Assembly (NCBI RefSeq): GCF_000024005.1
Contig: NC_013132.1
Coordinates: forward strand, 3,838,001 to 3,902,000
Source: Chitinophaga pinensis DSM 2588
GTDB taxonomy: Bacteria; Bacteroidota; Bacteroidia; Chitinophagales; Chitinophagaceae
Direction of reading: 5' to 3'
Length of the DNA stretch: 64,000 bases
Part shown: positions 45,624 through 54,335 of the stretch, in pieces
Numbering within the stretch: the first letter of the stretch is position 1
Layout: every line of letters begins with the position of its first letter
Translations under genes and position numbers: made by a program
The notes under the pieces: model-generated
The model's database searches: none
Seen by the model: only the letters and a program-made list of their open reading frames with translations
Told to the model about the DNA's origin: nothing

Positions 45624-47138
45624 ATGAAATTGTTGATTCTGAAAAGTACCATTTTGTTTTTTTCATTTCTTCTGGTTTCTGGACATCTTTTTTGCCAAAA
45701 CAAGTTTAACAGTCAGGGCGCTAGAATGTCTAAAATTAGTGGTCATATAAAATCAGAAAAAAGGATAGATAGCATTATGTTTTATTGGGATGCTAATGAA
45801 GATATTGCTGACTGGCATAATTGGGTGATAACGGTCCCTGTAAAAGAGGGCTATTTCTCCGTCTCCTGTATCTTGAAGCACGTGGCTCAGTTTGCCGTGG
45901 GATATAATTTGAATAACGTTTTTTATTTGGAGCCAGGAGATAGTCTTCATATCGAGATTGTCGAAAATAAGGAATGGGATCAACTTACTTTTTCCGGAAG
46001 GGGTGCTTTTAAATGCCGTGTTCAACAGGCTGCTGATGAAATAAATACAAACATGATAAAGTCTGAAAATAAGGCTAAGTTCGTATGCTCAGGGTTAGAC
46101 GATTACCTAATAACATCAAATTATTATAAGGATCTTCAAAGGGTGAGATTGGCTTATCTTGAAAGTAAGAAAGATTCTATTTCTGAGGATGTTTATCCGC
46201 TAGTTCAGGCCTCAATACTGTGTCCACTTGAACATTACCGGTTGAGCAAGTTAGATGATTTCGTAAGGAAATATAAACAATTCGGCTTAACAGAGAAGGA
46301 TTTGCTCGCAATTTATGATTCAACTGTAAATAAGTCCTTCATTAACAAGATTGCTTATAATAAGAATTTAGCTTATTCCCTTTCATATTTGTCATACGTT
46401 CATGTAACTGCCATTCCTAATAAAGTGAAGTGGGAAATGAGGAAATCCGGAGCTTCTGTTAGTAGTTTAGATTTTACTTATCATAATGAGTACCTGTTGT
46501 CCAAAAATAGCTATTCAGGAATGTTTAGGGAAAGAATTTTAACCAGGTTGTTTAGAAAATACATAAAGTACGTTGACTTAAGCTCCAGTTTTCTAAAAAG
46601 CGACATTGAAGATTATTTATCAGAGACTGGTTTTAAAAGCTACAAAGAATTTGTAAAAGGTCTTTACCAGAAGTCTAATTCATTTTCTAAGGGTAATCTG
46701 GCACCTAACTTTTCTTTGGTTGATAACTTTGGCAAGAAAGTAACATTAGACGATTTCAAAGGTAAGGTAGTTTTAATTGACTTCTGGTTTACAGGATGCC
46801 ATCCGTGTGCTCAGCTAGTTCCCACTCTTAGGCAAATACAACAACATTTTAATGATAATCCGAATGTTGTAATTATAAATGTCTCTATAGATAAGGAGAA
46901 GGAACAATGGTTGAACAGCTTAGCTAAAGGCAAATACTCTACTGGCTTAGGTGTATGTTTATACACAGAAGGAAAGGGTAATCGTCATCAGATCATAAAT
47001 GATTATGGCGTTCAGGGATATCCGCGTCTCGTAATTATTGATAAATCGGCCAGGATTGTCAGGGCATCTCCTCCGGATTCAAGACCCCTAGGAAATGGGC
47101 AAGATGAAATTGAACTGATTAATAGACTACTTAAGTAA
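45624..47138 (+). CDS. Thioredoxin-fold TlpA-like secreted protein with N-terminal DUF4369-like part
   Basis: 504 residues. Signal about 1-24. A beta-rich N-terminal part and a helical middle precede the thioredoxin domain (about 360-500) with VVLIDFWFTGCHPC (C392, C395), a cis-Pro in GYPRLVII and APNFSLVDNFGKKVTL before it. The CHPC site suggests a disulfide oxidoreductase in the periplasm, as in other Bacteroidota SusCD-linked TlpA proteins. It diverges from the SusC gene. A perfect terminator follows the stop. Substrate proteins are unknown; the Cys-containing peptide encoded next is a candidate. Confidence 0.87.
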   Translation: MKLLILKSTILFFSFLLVSGHLFCQNKFNSQGARMSKISGHIKSEKRIDSIMFYWDANEDIADWHNWVITVPVKEGYFSVSCILKHVAQFAVGYNLNNVFYLEPGDSLHIEIVENKEWDQLTFSGRGAFKCRVQQAADEINTNMIKSENKAKFVCSGLDDYLITSNYYKDLQRVRLAYLESKKDSISEDVYPLVQASILCPLEHYRLSKLDDFVRKYKQFGLTEKDLLAIYDSTVNKSFINKIAYNKNLAYSLSYLSYVHVTAIPNKVKWEMRKSGASVSSLDFTYHNEYLLSKNSYSGMFRERILTRLFRKYIKYVDLSSSFLKSDIEDYLSETGFKSYKEFVKGLYQKSNSFSKGNLAPNFSLVDNFGKKVTLDDFKGKVVLIDFWFTGCHPCAQLVPTLRQIQQHFNDNPNVVIINVSIDKEKEQWLNSLAKGKYSTGLGVCLYTEGKGNRHQIINDYGVQGYPRLVIIDKSARIVRASPPDSRPLGNGQDEIELINRLLK

Positions 47139-47156
47139 AAGTTACTGTTATTTTAG

Positions 47157-47191
47157 TTGAGTAAGGCCTGGATACCCCAGGCCTTACTCAA
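47157..47191 (+). terminator. Terminator after the thioredoxin-fold gene
   Basis: A perfect 15-bp stem (47157-47171 with 47177-47191) around ATACC, 19 bp after the stop. The 3' side is AT-rich with no long T run. It should end the transcript before the small peptide gene. Confidence 0.75.
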
Positions 47192-47202
47192 TTAAAATAG
47201 AC

Positions 47203-47239
47203 GCTTGGCGAATTGTAATACTATTACAATTCGCCAAGC
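47203..47239. repeat. 37-bp palindrome with one central base
   Basis: GCTTGGCGAATTGTAATA (47203-47220) and its exact reverse complement (47222-47239) flank a single C. It sits 12 bp after the terminator and 60 bp before the small peptide gene. It may be a second terminator, a dimeric-regulator site or a cruciform-forming site. Confidence 0.8.
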
Positions 47240-47298
47240 TAATTTTGTAAATGACAATTCAGCGCTGATAACATTATAAAACATTTAAAACAGTTATT

Positions 47299-47532
47299 AT
47301 GAAACCAAAAACCATTTGGGGAATGCTTATTTTGGCGGCTTCTTCCATAACAGCGGTTGTAGGACTTTCAGCTCAAGCTGCTGACAAGACTGAAAAATTT
47401 ATTCCTAATGGCCAATGTATTCAGATAAGCCAAGGGATATATACTTGTCAAACCAATGTAGAGCCCTTTGACTGTACTACTACCGGAGACGATCAAAGGT
47501 TCTCTGATCCTTTTTGCCAGAATCCCATTTGA
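47299..47532 (+). CDS. Small secreted cysteine-containing peptide, DUF6520-like
   Basis: 77 residues: a Sec signal with cleavage near LSAQAAD, then a ~48-residue polar peptide with four Cys (NGQCIQ, YTCQT, FDCTT, PFCQN). The spacing and the NG-C start recall the DUF6520/NVEALA-type small Bacteroidota exported peptides of unknown role. The four Cys could form two disulfides, which fits the thioredoxin-fold genes on each side. It is separated from the upstream gene by a terminator and from the next gene by 73 bp, so it likely heads a transcript with the two lipoproteins. Confidence 0.7.
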   Translation: MKPKTIWGMLILAASSITAVVGLSAQAADKTEKFIPNGQCIQISQGIYTCQTNVEPFDCTTTGDDQRFSDPFCQNPI

Positions 47533-47605
47533 GTAATATCGTTCTGTAATTCAGATAAAGGCTATTTCAGAATGAATAGCCTTTATCTAACTTATTCATT
47601 TGAAT

Positions 47606-48796
47606 ATGAGACCGATCAAGTTCTATAAAATTCTGATAGAAGTAATTGCTTGTCTGTTCTTTTTAGTTGCTTGTCAATATGAGAAGCCCATCAAAGAAAC
47701 TAATGTTGCTGAATTCAGTCCAAATTATGATAGTATACAGGTAATCATTACGAAGGATACAATAAAGCTGGCAGTGGATTCAACGACATCTAACAGATTC
47801 GCTTATTTCAATTGTCAACAGGTAGGTAATGATCTAATATTTGCTTTTTTAGATTTAAACAAAAGATTTTATCATATTTACGATCTTAAAAAAGAAAAAT
47901 GCCTGGCTAAGTTGGATATGCGGCGGCTTATGGTTCAAAACAGGAATATTTCCAGTACCAAGGTTTTCTTCAAAAATTTTGACAGTATTTACGTTTATGC
48001 AGACATGCACATTTTCCTAGTGGATAGCCTATTAACTGTGCGAGATAGCATTAAGTTGCTTAATAGGCCCTTCAGAGCCTCTACATTTTTTATAAACGGG
48101 AAACAGCCTGTATTTTTGAGTAATGTAATGTATGCACCGGCCTTTCCAACACTGGACCCTAGAGAACGAAAGGATCGTAAGAAATGGAGAACTATGTATA
48201 AAATCGATTGGAGTAAACATCAATCTTTTTTATTACATGGCATCACTGAGGAGTTTGTAGATAGTATTTACGATAAAGGTTTATTATCGCCGTTTTACAG
48301 TTACGATCGTAAAAAGCAGTATTTTGTCTTTAGCCTGCCCGCTGACAGCAGTATAGAAGTCACGGATTTTAAGAGCTTTGCCATCAAGTACCCAGCAGGA
48401 AGCAAGTATATCAAAGGTAATACATCGTCTTATCTTGCTGATGATTTTAAGGGAAGCGAAAACAGCCATAAAGCGCTTCTGCAGAGAAATACTTATGGTC
48501 AGATATATCATGACACCTTTGCTAATTATTACTTACGCGTAGCAGAGCAGAAAATTACCGATGCAAACTACATTTCAAAAAGACTTATTAAGGATCGGAG
48601 CTTAATTATTCTTGATAGTCAATTTAAGATAGTAGGAGAATCCATTATAGATCATTCTGTAGATATTGGTTCTTTACTGGTGACTCCCCGAGGAATATAT
48701 GCTCCTGTTCACCGTGATGCCGCGGAGGATACTATCTACTTGGTTAGGTTGGATTATTCTTACAAACCATCTAAGATTCAGGCAGCTATCAAATAA
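47606..48796 (+). CDS. Lipoprotein, BF3164/DUF4221-like predicted propeller
   Basis: About 396 residues from the ATG at 47606 (a TTG lies two codons upstream). The lipobox FFLVAC puts the lipidated Cys near residue 23. The remainder is beta-rich with repeating short strands such as YHIYDLKKEKCLAKLD and SLIILDSQFKIVGES, fitting the six-bladed propeller lipoproteins common beside small exported peptides in Bacteroidota. I cannot decide between the BF3164 and DUF4221 families. The next gene starts 11 bp after its stop, so they form an operon. Confidence 0.6.
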   Translation: MRPIKFYKILIEVIACLFFLVACQYEKPIKETNVAEFSPNYDSIQVIITKDTIKLAVDSTTSNRFAYFNCQQVGNDLIFAFLDLNKRFYHIYDLKKEKCLAKLDMRRLMVQNRNISSTKVFFKNFDSIYVYADMHIFLVDSLLTVRDSIKLLNRPFRASTFFINGKQPVFLSNVMYAPAFPTLDPRERKDRKKWRTMYKIDWSKHQSFLLHGITEEFVDSIYDKGLLSPFYSYDRKKQYFVFSLPADSSIEVTDFKSFAIKYPAGSKYIKGNTSSYLADDFKGSENSHKALLQRNTYGQIYHDTFANYYLRVAEQKITDANYISKRLIKDRSLIILDSQFKIVGESIIDHSVDIGSLLVTPRGIYAPVHRDAAEDTIYLVRLDYSYKPSKIQAAIK

Positions 48797-48807
48797 ACTG
48801 TTATTTT

Positions 48808-49341
48808 ATGAATAATAAAATCAATTTTCTTATTGCCATTATACTACCGGTGCTGTTTTCATGTAGAAGCGAACCCCAAAGACCTATCGCCAGCAGCTCC
48901 AGTCCCATTCCTCTGAATGAGCAACAAATTATTTTCAGCAAGCTGATGGATGTTATAAATGATTCTACTAAATCCCAATACAAGGATTCGTTAGCCATAC
49001 TGATTATACCTATAGATGCCAGTTGCCCGTTTTGCCGCGATAGATGTATTGACTATCTTAACAAATATCTTAATCAATTGCCAAATAATCACATCGCTAT
49101 TATTACCGGAAATGGCATGAAGGCTATTCATTCCTATTTCTCATCAAAAAATAAGAGAGTTCCATCGAAAGATCGACAAGTGTATTTTGATGGAACTAAC
49201 TCAGCTTACCTTAATAATCTAATTTTCTTACACCCAACGTTTTATTACTGCAATAACGGAAAGGCGTATGAAAAGATAAAGAGCGTTCCTGTGACCGTTA
49301 AAAATGATCTGAACAGGTTCTTTCAGATTGAAAGCAATTGA
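48808..49341 (+). CDS. Small lipoprotein with thioredoxin-like Cys motif
   Basis: 177 residues with lipobox VLFSC (Cys 19). After a short linker the sequence SLAILIIPIDASCPFCRDRC gives a beta strand followed by C73-P-F-C76 and C80, as in thioredoxin-fold oxidoreductases. The C-terminal half (LNNLIFLHPTFYYCNNGKAYE) keeps strand-like blocks of that fold but lacks an obvious cis-Pro. It probably acts in the periplasm on thiols, maybe of the small exported peptide. It starts 11 bp after the propeller lipoprotein. Confidence 0.65.
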   Translation: MNNKINFLIAIILPVLFSCRSEPQRPIASSSSPIPLNEQQIIFSKLMDVINDSTKSQYKDSLAILIIPIDASCPFCRDRCIDYLNKYLNQLPNNHIAIITGNGMKAIHSYFSSKNKRVPSKDRQVYFDGTNSAYLNNLIFLHPTFYYCNNGKAYEKIKSVPVTVKNDLNRFFQIESN

Positions 49342-49373
49342 GATAAAAATTCGTTACTGTAACGTTTACATTA

Positions 49374-50177
49374 TTAAAATCTGAAGCCCGGTAACAACCT
49401 GTGAAGTTCAGTTTGCAAAGCAGGATATTTTCTAATAGTGTCTGGATCTGCATATTTATTTCTCAAATTCGTTATCTCAGCATCCGATAAACGCGTTAGT
49501 GTATCATTTAAAGATAGCACTAGGTAGTAATTGCCGGAATCGTTAACATCTTTTCTTAGGTTCAGGATTACTCTCACAATACAATCGACTAGTGCATTTA
49601 TGCTAAGACTATTTGCACCGTTTATTGATATTACCAGGTCCGTTAAATTATTCCGGCTGTCCTGACTAACTCCCAGGCCATGAGCGGGAAATAAGTTATG
49701 CGTTATTTTATTTCGGAATAGGATATAAATGGCTTGTAAATAGCTATTGTTTATGGTTTGTATACCCTTCGATTGTGCATAAGCAAAAAATGACTCCGCG
49801 TTTCTACTATTTCCCTTTTTCAATGCTGTCCTTGCCAGTGTCAGATCAGCAGGATTAGCAGGGTCGACCAAATCATTTCGTAAAATCAGACCAACCTGCT
49901 CGATAACTGCAAAACAAAGACTCGCAGCCGCTGTAGCACACCTTCCTTCGCCCTTACGTTTTCTAAACTTATCTAACCATTCATTGGTCCGTGCTACCCT
50001 TGTCAACTCTTTTAAATCACGAACGGTATACCTTTCCAGGTCATCCAAGAACTTCAAAATGTTGTGATTGTTCAGATATCTAACCGTTGTTTGTCCCTGG
50101 CTTGTTGAGGAAGGTGCTGGGGTAGGGCGAAGCGTCTTTTTTCCTAACCTACTTTTAAGCATTTTTAAAAAGTTCAT
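49374..50177 (-). CDS. HEPN-like domain protein of unknown function
   Basis: About 267 residues from the ATG at 50177 (a TTG lies two codons upstream). A basic, Pro/Ser-rich start is followed by an all-helical body. Helix LQAIYILFRNKITHNLFPAHG carries R157-N158-x3-H162, the Rx4H arrangement of HEPN ribonucleases and nucleotide-binding proteins. An earlier LRNDL could be a second helix. No signal peptide is present. It lies 78 bp after the kinase-LanC gene on the same strand. HEPN proteins often act as toxins or in defence, but the domain call here rests on one motif. Confidence 0.45.
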   Translation of the reverse strand: MNFLKMLKSRLGKKTLRPTPAPSSTSQGQTTVRYLNNHNILKFLDDLERYTVRDLKELTRVARTNEWLDKFRKRKGEGRCATAAASLCFAVIEQVGLILRNDLVDPANPADLTLARTALKKGNSRNAESFFAYAQSKGIQTINNSYLQAIYILFRNKITHNLFPAHGLGVSQDSRNNLTDLVISINGANSLSINALVDCIVRVILNLRKDVNDSGNYYLVLSLNDTLTRLSDAEITNLRNKYADPDTIRKYPALQTELHRLLPGFRF

Positions 50178-50255
50178 TTTCAAATATTCTTTATAGGAAA
50201 TCTACAAAAAATACAAGATATAAACCATTTTGAAACTGCCTGGACCCCAATCTTT

Positions 50256-52397
50256 TTAACATGATCGTAATAATGGGAATGATATTTCACGAGGCTTTAA
50301 ATACCTAACCAGGAAATGAATAATTCCTGCGTTTCCTATCATGAAGTCAGCTACCGGATATAATTTTTTCTGAAGCAGCCAGTAAGAACCATATATTGGA
50401 TGTTCCTTTTTTAACTCTATCAATGCTTTCACAATCCACAGCGCCCGTTCGCGCCATTCTGGCTCATTCAAAATGGCATATGCTTCTAAATAAATTTCAC
50501 CCAGGCCAGCCAGGCCATGGCATTGCGTAAGGTTGTTATTAACGATATGAGATTCATGTGTATTCAATGCCATCGTGGCGTACATTTTATACACCTGCTT
50601 TTTAGTAACCTTGTAAGCCTTCAGAAATGCCATGGCTATACCGGGCGCTCCTTCACACCACCAGTAATCCATTTCATTTTCTTTATCGCTTTTCCAGTCA
50701 ATTCTTCCGTTATTTCGTTTTTTAGATCTCCTTATGATGTATTTTAATCCAGTTTCTGCGGCTTTTAATACATCGGAGTTGCCAAACTGCTCATAATAGT
50801 CAAAAAGGAACCAGATAATTCCACTGCTTCCATGCGCAAAGCCTATATTTACTTCTGGCTTACCTCTGCTGTTTATGCGCTGCCAACTTCCACTTTTTCT
50901 CTGACCCTCTATTATATGATTAACATACTGAAATAGTTTTCGTTCAACATCCTCTGAAGGCAAATAAGCCGAACACATTAATACTGCCATGCCAATACCA
51001 GCTATGCCATTCATAAAGCCTAACTCTTCCGGATCATCCTTTAACAATTTGATGATCCATTTCTTATGATCAAATTCTGGTTTAAGCAGCTGCATATCCA
51101 TTCCCAGAGTTATTGTTGCTGCAATGCCTGCCCTTCCGAAATGAAGTCCGGGTGGCAAATCGTTGAAACTATTTTGGAGGATATTGACAACAAAATCAAT
51201 ACTGTTGTCAATTATGGAATTGTGATTACTGATGTCATATCCGGCACGTTTGCATATTCCCAGGAGGTAAAAAACACCCATTACTCCCCGGCTGAAGCAA
51301 GGGTAATGGGCAATGTTTAATGTTGCTTCCTGACTGGCTTCCATGTCCATGCGCTCAGAAAACCATAGTTCTTCTTTTACCATTAATGGCGATGCCATGC
51401 AATTAATAGTGCGTTGAATTATCGTTGTTATATAGCTTTCTTCTGTAAGGTTATCACCAGGAGACAAGATAGGCCGCTTTCTACCCCGAGTTATATCTAA
51501 TCTATACATTTCCAAAACGTTTTTGATCTCCCTTATTTCCGGCCTATATTTTGGATCAGGCATTAAGCACGATGCAATTAACTGGGCCAGTATTGCATCT
51601 GTCACGAAAAATTGTGCCTTGTGTTGTAACTCCTCAGCAGGGCCGCCGACTACTTTATTGGGGTCTATTCCGGTCAATACCTTGAACAGTAATGCTCCTA
51701 AGCCGAAAATGTCTTCTTTCACTGTTGGTCTTGTACCCATAAGCTGTTCAGGTGACATATATCCATAGGTTCCTAATTTGTGAGGTGGATCAGGCATAGC
51801 ATCTTTCATAGAATAAGTCAGTTCCATATCAATTATATATACTTTACCGGACTTGGTTATTATGAAATTTTCGACAGTAACATCGCGATGTACATACCCA
51901 TTGTGGTGAAGCCGGCTCAAAATTTCAGTGATGTTTATGAGGTAAGATAAAACTGCAATAGCCTTTTTGTTGCCCATTTGCAGCTGCTTTTGAAAATCTC
52001 TTCCTACTTCATGAACTTTTTTTGAAAGTGATAGGCCATTAATATAACTTATAGCTATATAATAATCGTCCCTATACTCAAACGCATCCAGCAAACGAGG
52101 TAGGGGAACGAGATACTGTAACTTTCTATGTAACTCCTCCTGCCATTTCAGTTTGTCTCTCATATCCCGTCCCCAGTTGTCCATACTGGCGCCTCGTTTA
52201 CCTGATTTTAAAATACACATACCACTTTTCAGAATGCCTTTGAGGTAGAAGCATTTAAATACACTTCCTTTGGGCGTATCTCTTAAGATCTTTGTAATGA
52301 GATAATGCTGGTTTATCACCTTACTGTTCGATAGCGTGGCCTGCGGCTGCACGGTATTTTCCTCAGTGGAAGGTGTTATGGGCTCAGTTGTTTTCAT
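50256..52397 (-). CDS. Protein kinase fused to LanC-like cyclase domain, without lyase domain
   Basis: 713 residues. The kinase (about 30-300) shows CILKSG (Lys), HRDVTVENF (H170-R171-D172, N177), IIDMEL (D190 in place of DFG) and YMSPEQL with a late R-type lobe. The LanC domain (about 330-700) shows FAHGSSGI (H522), WWCEGAPGI (C581) and QCHGLAGLG (C626, H627). These match the catalytic His and zinc ligands of lanthionine cyclases. Class III/IV synthetases add an N-terminal ~200-residue lyase, but here only 30 residues precede the kinase. It could be a lanthipeptide synthetase needing a separate lyase, or a signalling enzyme. A 5-bp gap to the HTH gene upstream suggests coupling. No precursor peptide is visible nearby. 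Confidence 0.85.
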   Translation of the reverse strand: MKTTEPITPSTEENTVQPQATLSNSKVINQHYLITKILRDTPKGSVFKCFYLKGILKSGMCILKSGKRGASMDNWGRDMRDKLKWQEELHRKLQYLVPLPRLLDAFEYRDDYYIAISYINGLSLSKKVHEVGRDFQKQLQMGNKKAIAVLSYLINITEILSRLHHNGYVHRDVTVENFIITKSGKVYIIDMELTYSMKDAMPDPPHKLGTYGYMSPEQLMGTRPTVKEDIFGLGALLFKVLTGIDPNKVVGGPAEELQHKAQFFVTDAILAQLIASCLMPDPKYRPEIREIKNVLEMYRLDITRGRKRPILSPGDNLTEESYITTIIQRTINCMASPLMVKEELWFSERMDMEASQEATLNIAHYPCFSRGVMGVFYLLGICKRAGYDISNHNSIIDNSIDFVVNILQNSFNDLPPGLHFGRAGIAATITLGMDMQLLKPEFDHKKWIIKLLKDDPEELGFMNGIAGIGMAVLMCSAYLPSEDVERKLFQYVNHIIEGQRKSGSWQRINSRGKPEVNIGFAHGSSGIIWFLFDYYEQFGNSDVLKAAETGLKYIIRRSKKRNNGRIDWKSDKENEMDYWWCEGAPGIAMAFLKAYKVTKKQVYKMYATMALNTHESHIVNNNLTQCHGLAGLGEIYLEAYAILNEPEWRERALWIVKALIELKKEHPIYGSYWLLQKKLYPVADFMIGNAGIIHFLVRYLKPREISFPLLRSC

Positions 52398-52402
52398 GGT
52401 GT

Positions 52403-52666
52403 TTAGTCTTGGAGTTCCAGGGTTTGATCGTGCGTAATAGCGGGCCTAAAGGAGATAACAAACGCACCTTCTATATCATAATAGAACGTCTTACGTGCGT
52501 TGCAGAACTTTATTGGCGCTCCAAAATCCCGCATCAGGTTAATTAGGAGGTACACGCTTTTCTCGCATACACCCAGCCTTTTGGCTAAGGTGGCAGCCGA
52601 GCCGGTACCTTTAATTTTAATTAAATGATCTATCCTTTGCACGCGGTGCAAAATATCCGTGGTCAT
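52403..52666 (-). CDS. Small HTH protein
   Basis: 87 residues with IDHLIKIKGTGSAATLAKRLGVCEKSVYLLINLMRDFG, an HTH_11-like helix-turn-helix at residues about 11-48, then a short beta extension (IKFCNARKTFYYDIEG). It may be a DNA-binding regulator of its own operon. It stops 5 bp before the kinase-LanC start, so the two are co-translated. Similar small HTH proteins occur beside Bacteroidota peptide-modification genes, as far as I recall. Confidence 0.72.
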   Translation of the reverse strand: MTTDILHRVQRIDHLIKIKGTGSAATLAKRLGVCEKSVYLLINLMRDFGAPIKFCNARKTFYYDIEGAFVISFRPAITHDQTLELQD

Positions 52667-52977
52667 ACAGGCATAGTATTTAGGTTAGAAAGAATGTAAC
52701 ATGCGGGGCAATGGCTGTTCATCACCCACTTTGCAGTGCGGGAGGCATAATCATCTGTTTAAACGTAAGGGTAAGCGTTTGGCAACCGGCTTTCCATCCG
52801 GTTCTTACAATACCATCATAGCTAGTATATACTACCTTCCAGTCATTTTGAGGGACCGGGTTACTACTTCCAATGAACTCTAATTTCTGCTAAAAATCTA
52901 AGATGGTTGTTCTCATTTGCGACAATCGAGTATTCATTTCAAACATTTGTTCACACGCTTCTTTGTTAGTAAGGCCA
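52667..52977. other. Intergenic region, searched for a precursor peptide
   Basis: 311 bp between the small HTH gene and the AraC stop. On the minus strand only ORFs of under 20 codons with no Cys/Ser/Thr-rich core were seen, so no lanthipeptide precursor is supported. A promoter for the HTH/kinase-LanC operon should lie here. Confidence 0.4.
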
Positions 52978-53961
52978 CTATTCCTTCCTTCTTCGCAGTT
53001 GCATAGGCGAGTGGCCGCTATACTCCGTAAAGGCACGGGAAAAGTTGGATACGGAAGAATAGCCCAATTCTTCCGCAATATCAGCAATCGGGTTATCTGT
53101 GTTCAATAGCAGCCAGGTGGCCTTCTTCATCACCTGCTCCAGAACAAAATCGGCAACATGCACCTGAAAAAGCTGGTTAAAATAGCGGCTTAGCGTTACC
53201 TGGCTTAAAAAGTACTTCTGCGAAAATACCGATAGCTTACAGCTACGTATATTGGGCCGGTACAGGATCGTATTGTACATGTCCACCAGCTTATCCTTGT
53301 GTTGAACAGCAGGGAGGTTGGTTGTGTACTCGCTACTAGTCAACGCCTGGTTGTAAAGGCCTACCAGCTCAAAGATGCCTGTTTTTAATGCCAGGTTAAG
53401 TGCTCCGTTGGTGAGGCGGCTCTTTAACATCTTATCAATTACACCCGCCATAAAATAGCTGATGGGCAGGGGAGGGAGCTGATCGCCTTTGCCTGCCAGT
53501 GTCAACAACCGTTCCCGCAGCTTTTCCAGGAAGGGCATATCCTCTGCCAGCTCTGTAAGCATCATCAGGTTGAACTGAATCAATATGCTTTGATACCGGC
53601 CCGTTTCAATCGTGCCGTTATGGATGCCTTTCGCCAGGTAGAACAGAATTGTTTTCCCTTCCTCCGCCACATAATTCATACCTCCCAGTAGTTTGCCATA
53701 ACATTTGCCAACGAGCGTAAATTGCAAGGCTACATAAGGCTGAGAGCAATGCAGCTCCACCAGCGTGGGTTTAACCACATCAAATAAGAAGTGATAGATC
53801 GTAAAATGCCTGCTTCTAAAATGCTGGCGAAGAATACTTCCAAAGCTGTACGTCCGGTAATCGATCTGCGCCCAGGGGATAATGAAGGCGCGAACAGATG
53901 GAGGCGGCTTTGCTACAATGCCAGGGTCGGGCAGGTTAGAGGGATGTACGTGCAATCTCAT
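52978..53961 (-). CDS. AraC-family transcriptional regulator
   Basis: 327 residues. The C-terminal AraC domain shows LSVFSQKYFLSQVTLSRYFNQLFQVHV and then PIADIAEELGYSSVSNFSRAFTEYSGHSPMQLRRR. The N-terminal ~200 residues are helical and unlike the cupin type. Its codon use is more GC-rich than that of the kinase-LanC operon downstream, so its link to that operon is uncertain. No SDR is adjacent. Confidence 0.9.
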   Translation of the reverse strand: MRLHVHPSNLPDPGIVAKPPPSVRAFIIPWAQIDYRTYSFGSILRQHFRSRHFTIYHFLFDVVKPTLVELHCSQPYVALQFTLVGKCYGKLLGGMNYVAEEGKTILFYLAKGIHNGTIETGRYQSILIQFNLMMLTELAEDMPFLEKLRERLLTLAGKGDQLPPLPISYFMAGVIDKMLKSRLTNGALNLALKTGIFELVGLYNQALTSSEYTTNLPAVQHKDKLVDMYNTILYRPNIRSCKLSVFSQKYFLSQVTLSRYFNQLFQVHVADFVLEQVMKKATWLLLNTDNPIADIAEELGYSSVSNFSRAFTEYSGHSPMQLRRRKE

Positions 53962-54335
53962 ACAACAAGGTTAATGGGTAATCATTCGCATCATGCGAAG
54001 CTTAGGTTGACTGTTATAAATTTACTCGCTTTATTGCTTACCTTGGTACAATTTCTTTCCCTACTCACAAAGTTTTACATGTACGGTAATCAGCGGATCA
54101 GAATCAATTCAATTCATGCTGCCATCATAGTGCATTCAAGCTTTTGCACGAATGAGTACACACGGAGAAATATTTGGCAAGCTCCTTCATTTCTAAGTAT
54201 ATTTGTTTAACAATCACCTCACTATTAGCCTTCCCTCAATCCTGGAAAAAAAACGGAATCTGACCAACATCCGTAGGTATTTAATAAAGACTTAACCAGA
54301 ACTAAACAGAGGAAATTATATTTTTAAGCCCTCTT
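53962..54335. other. Divergent promoter region of AraC and ECF sigma genes
   Basis: 374 bp with no credible gene. It should contain promoters for the minus-strand AraC gene and the plus-strand sigma gene. An AT-rich stretch precedes the sigma start. No hairpin or repeat stood out. Confidence 0.4.

Noticed and set aside
47299..47532. The small Cys peptide as lanthipeptide precursor for the kinase-LanC protein
   Set aside because: It has a normal Sec signal and lies on the other strand about 2.7 kb away in another operon. It fits exported DUF6520-like peptides better.
52890..53087. Short minus-strand ORF overlapping the AraC end as a precursor peptide
   Set aside because: It lies mostly inside the AraC coding sequence in another frame and has no leader or core pattern.
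53791..54210. 139-codon + strand ORF across the AraC start
   Set aside because: It overlaps AraC on the other strand, has no motif and runs through the promoter region.
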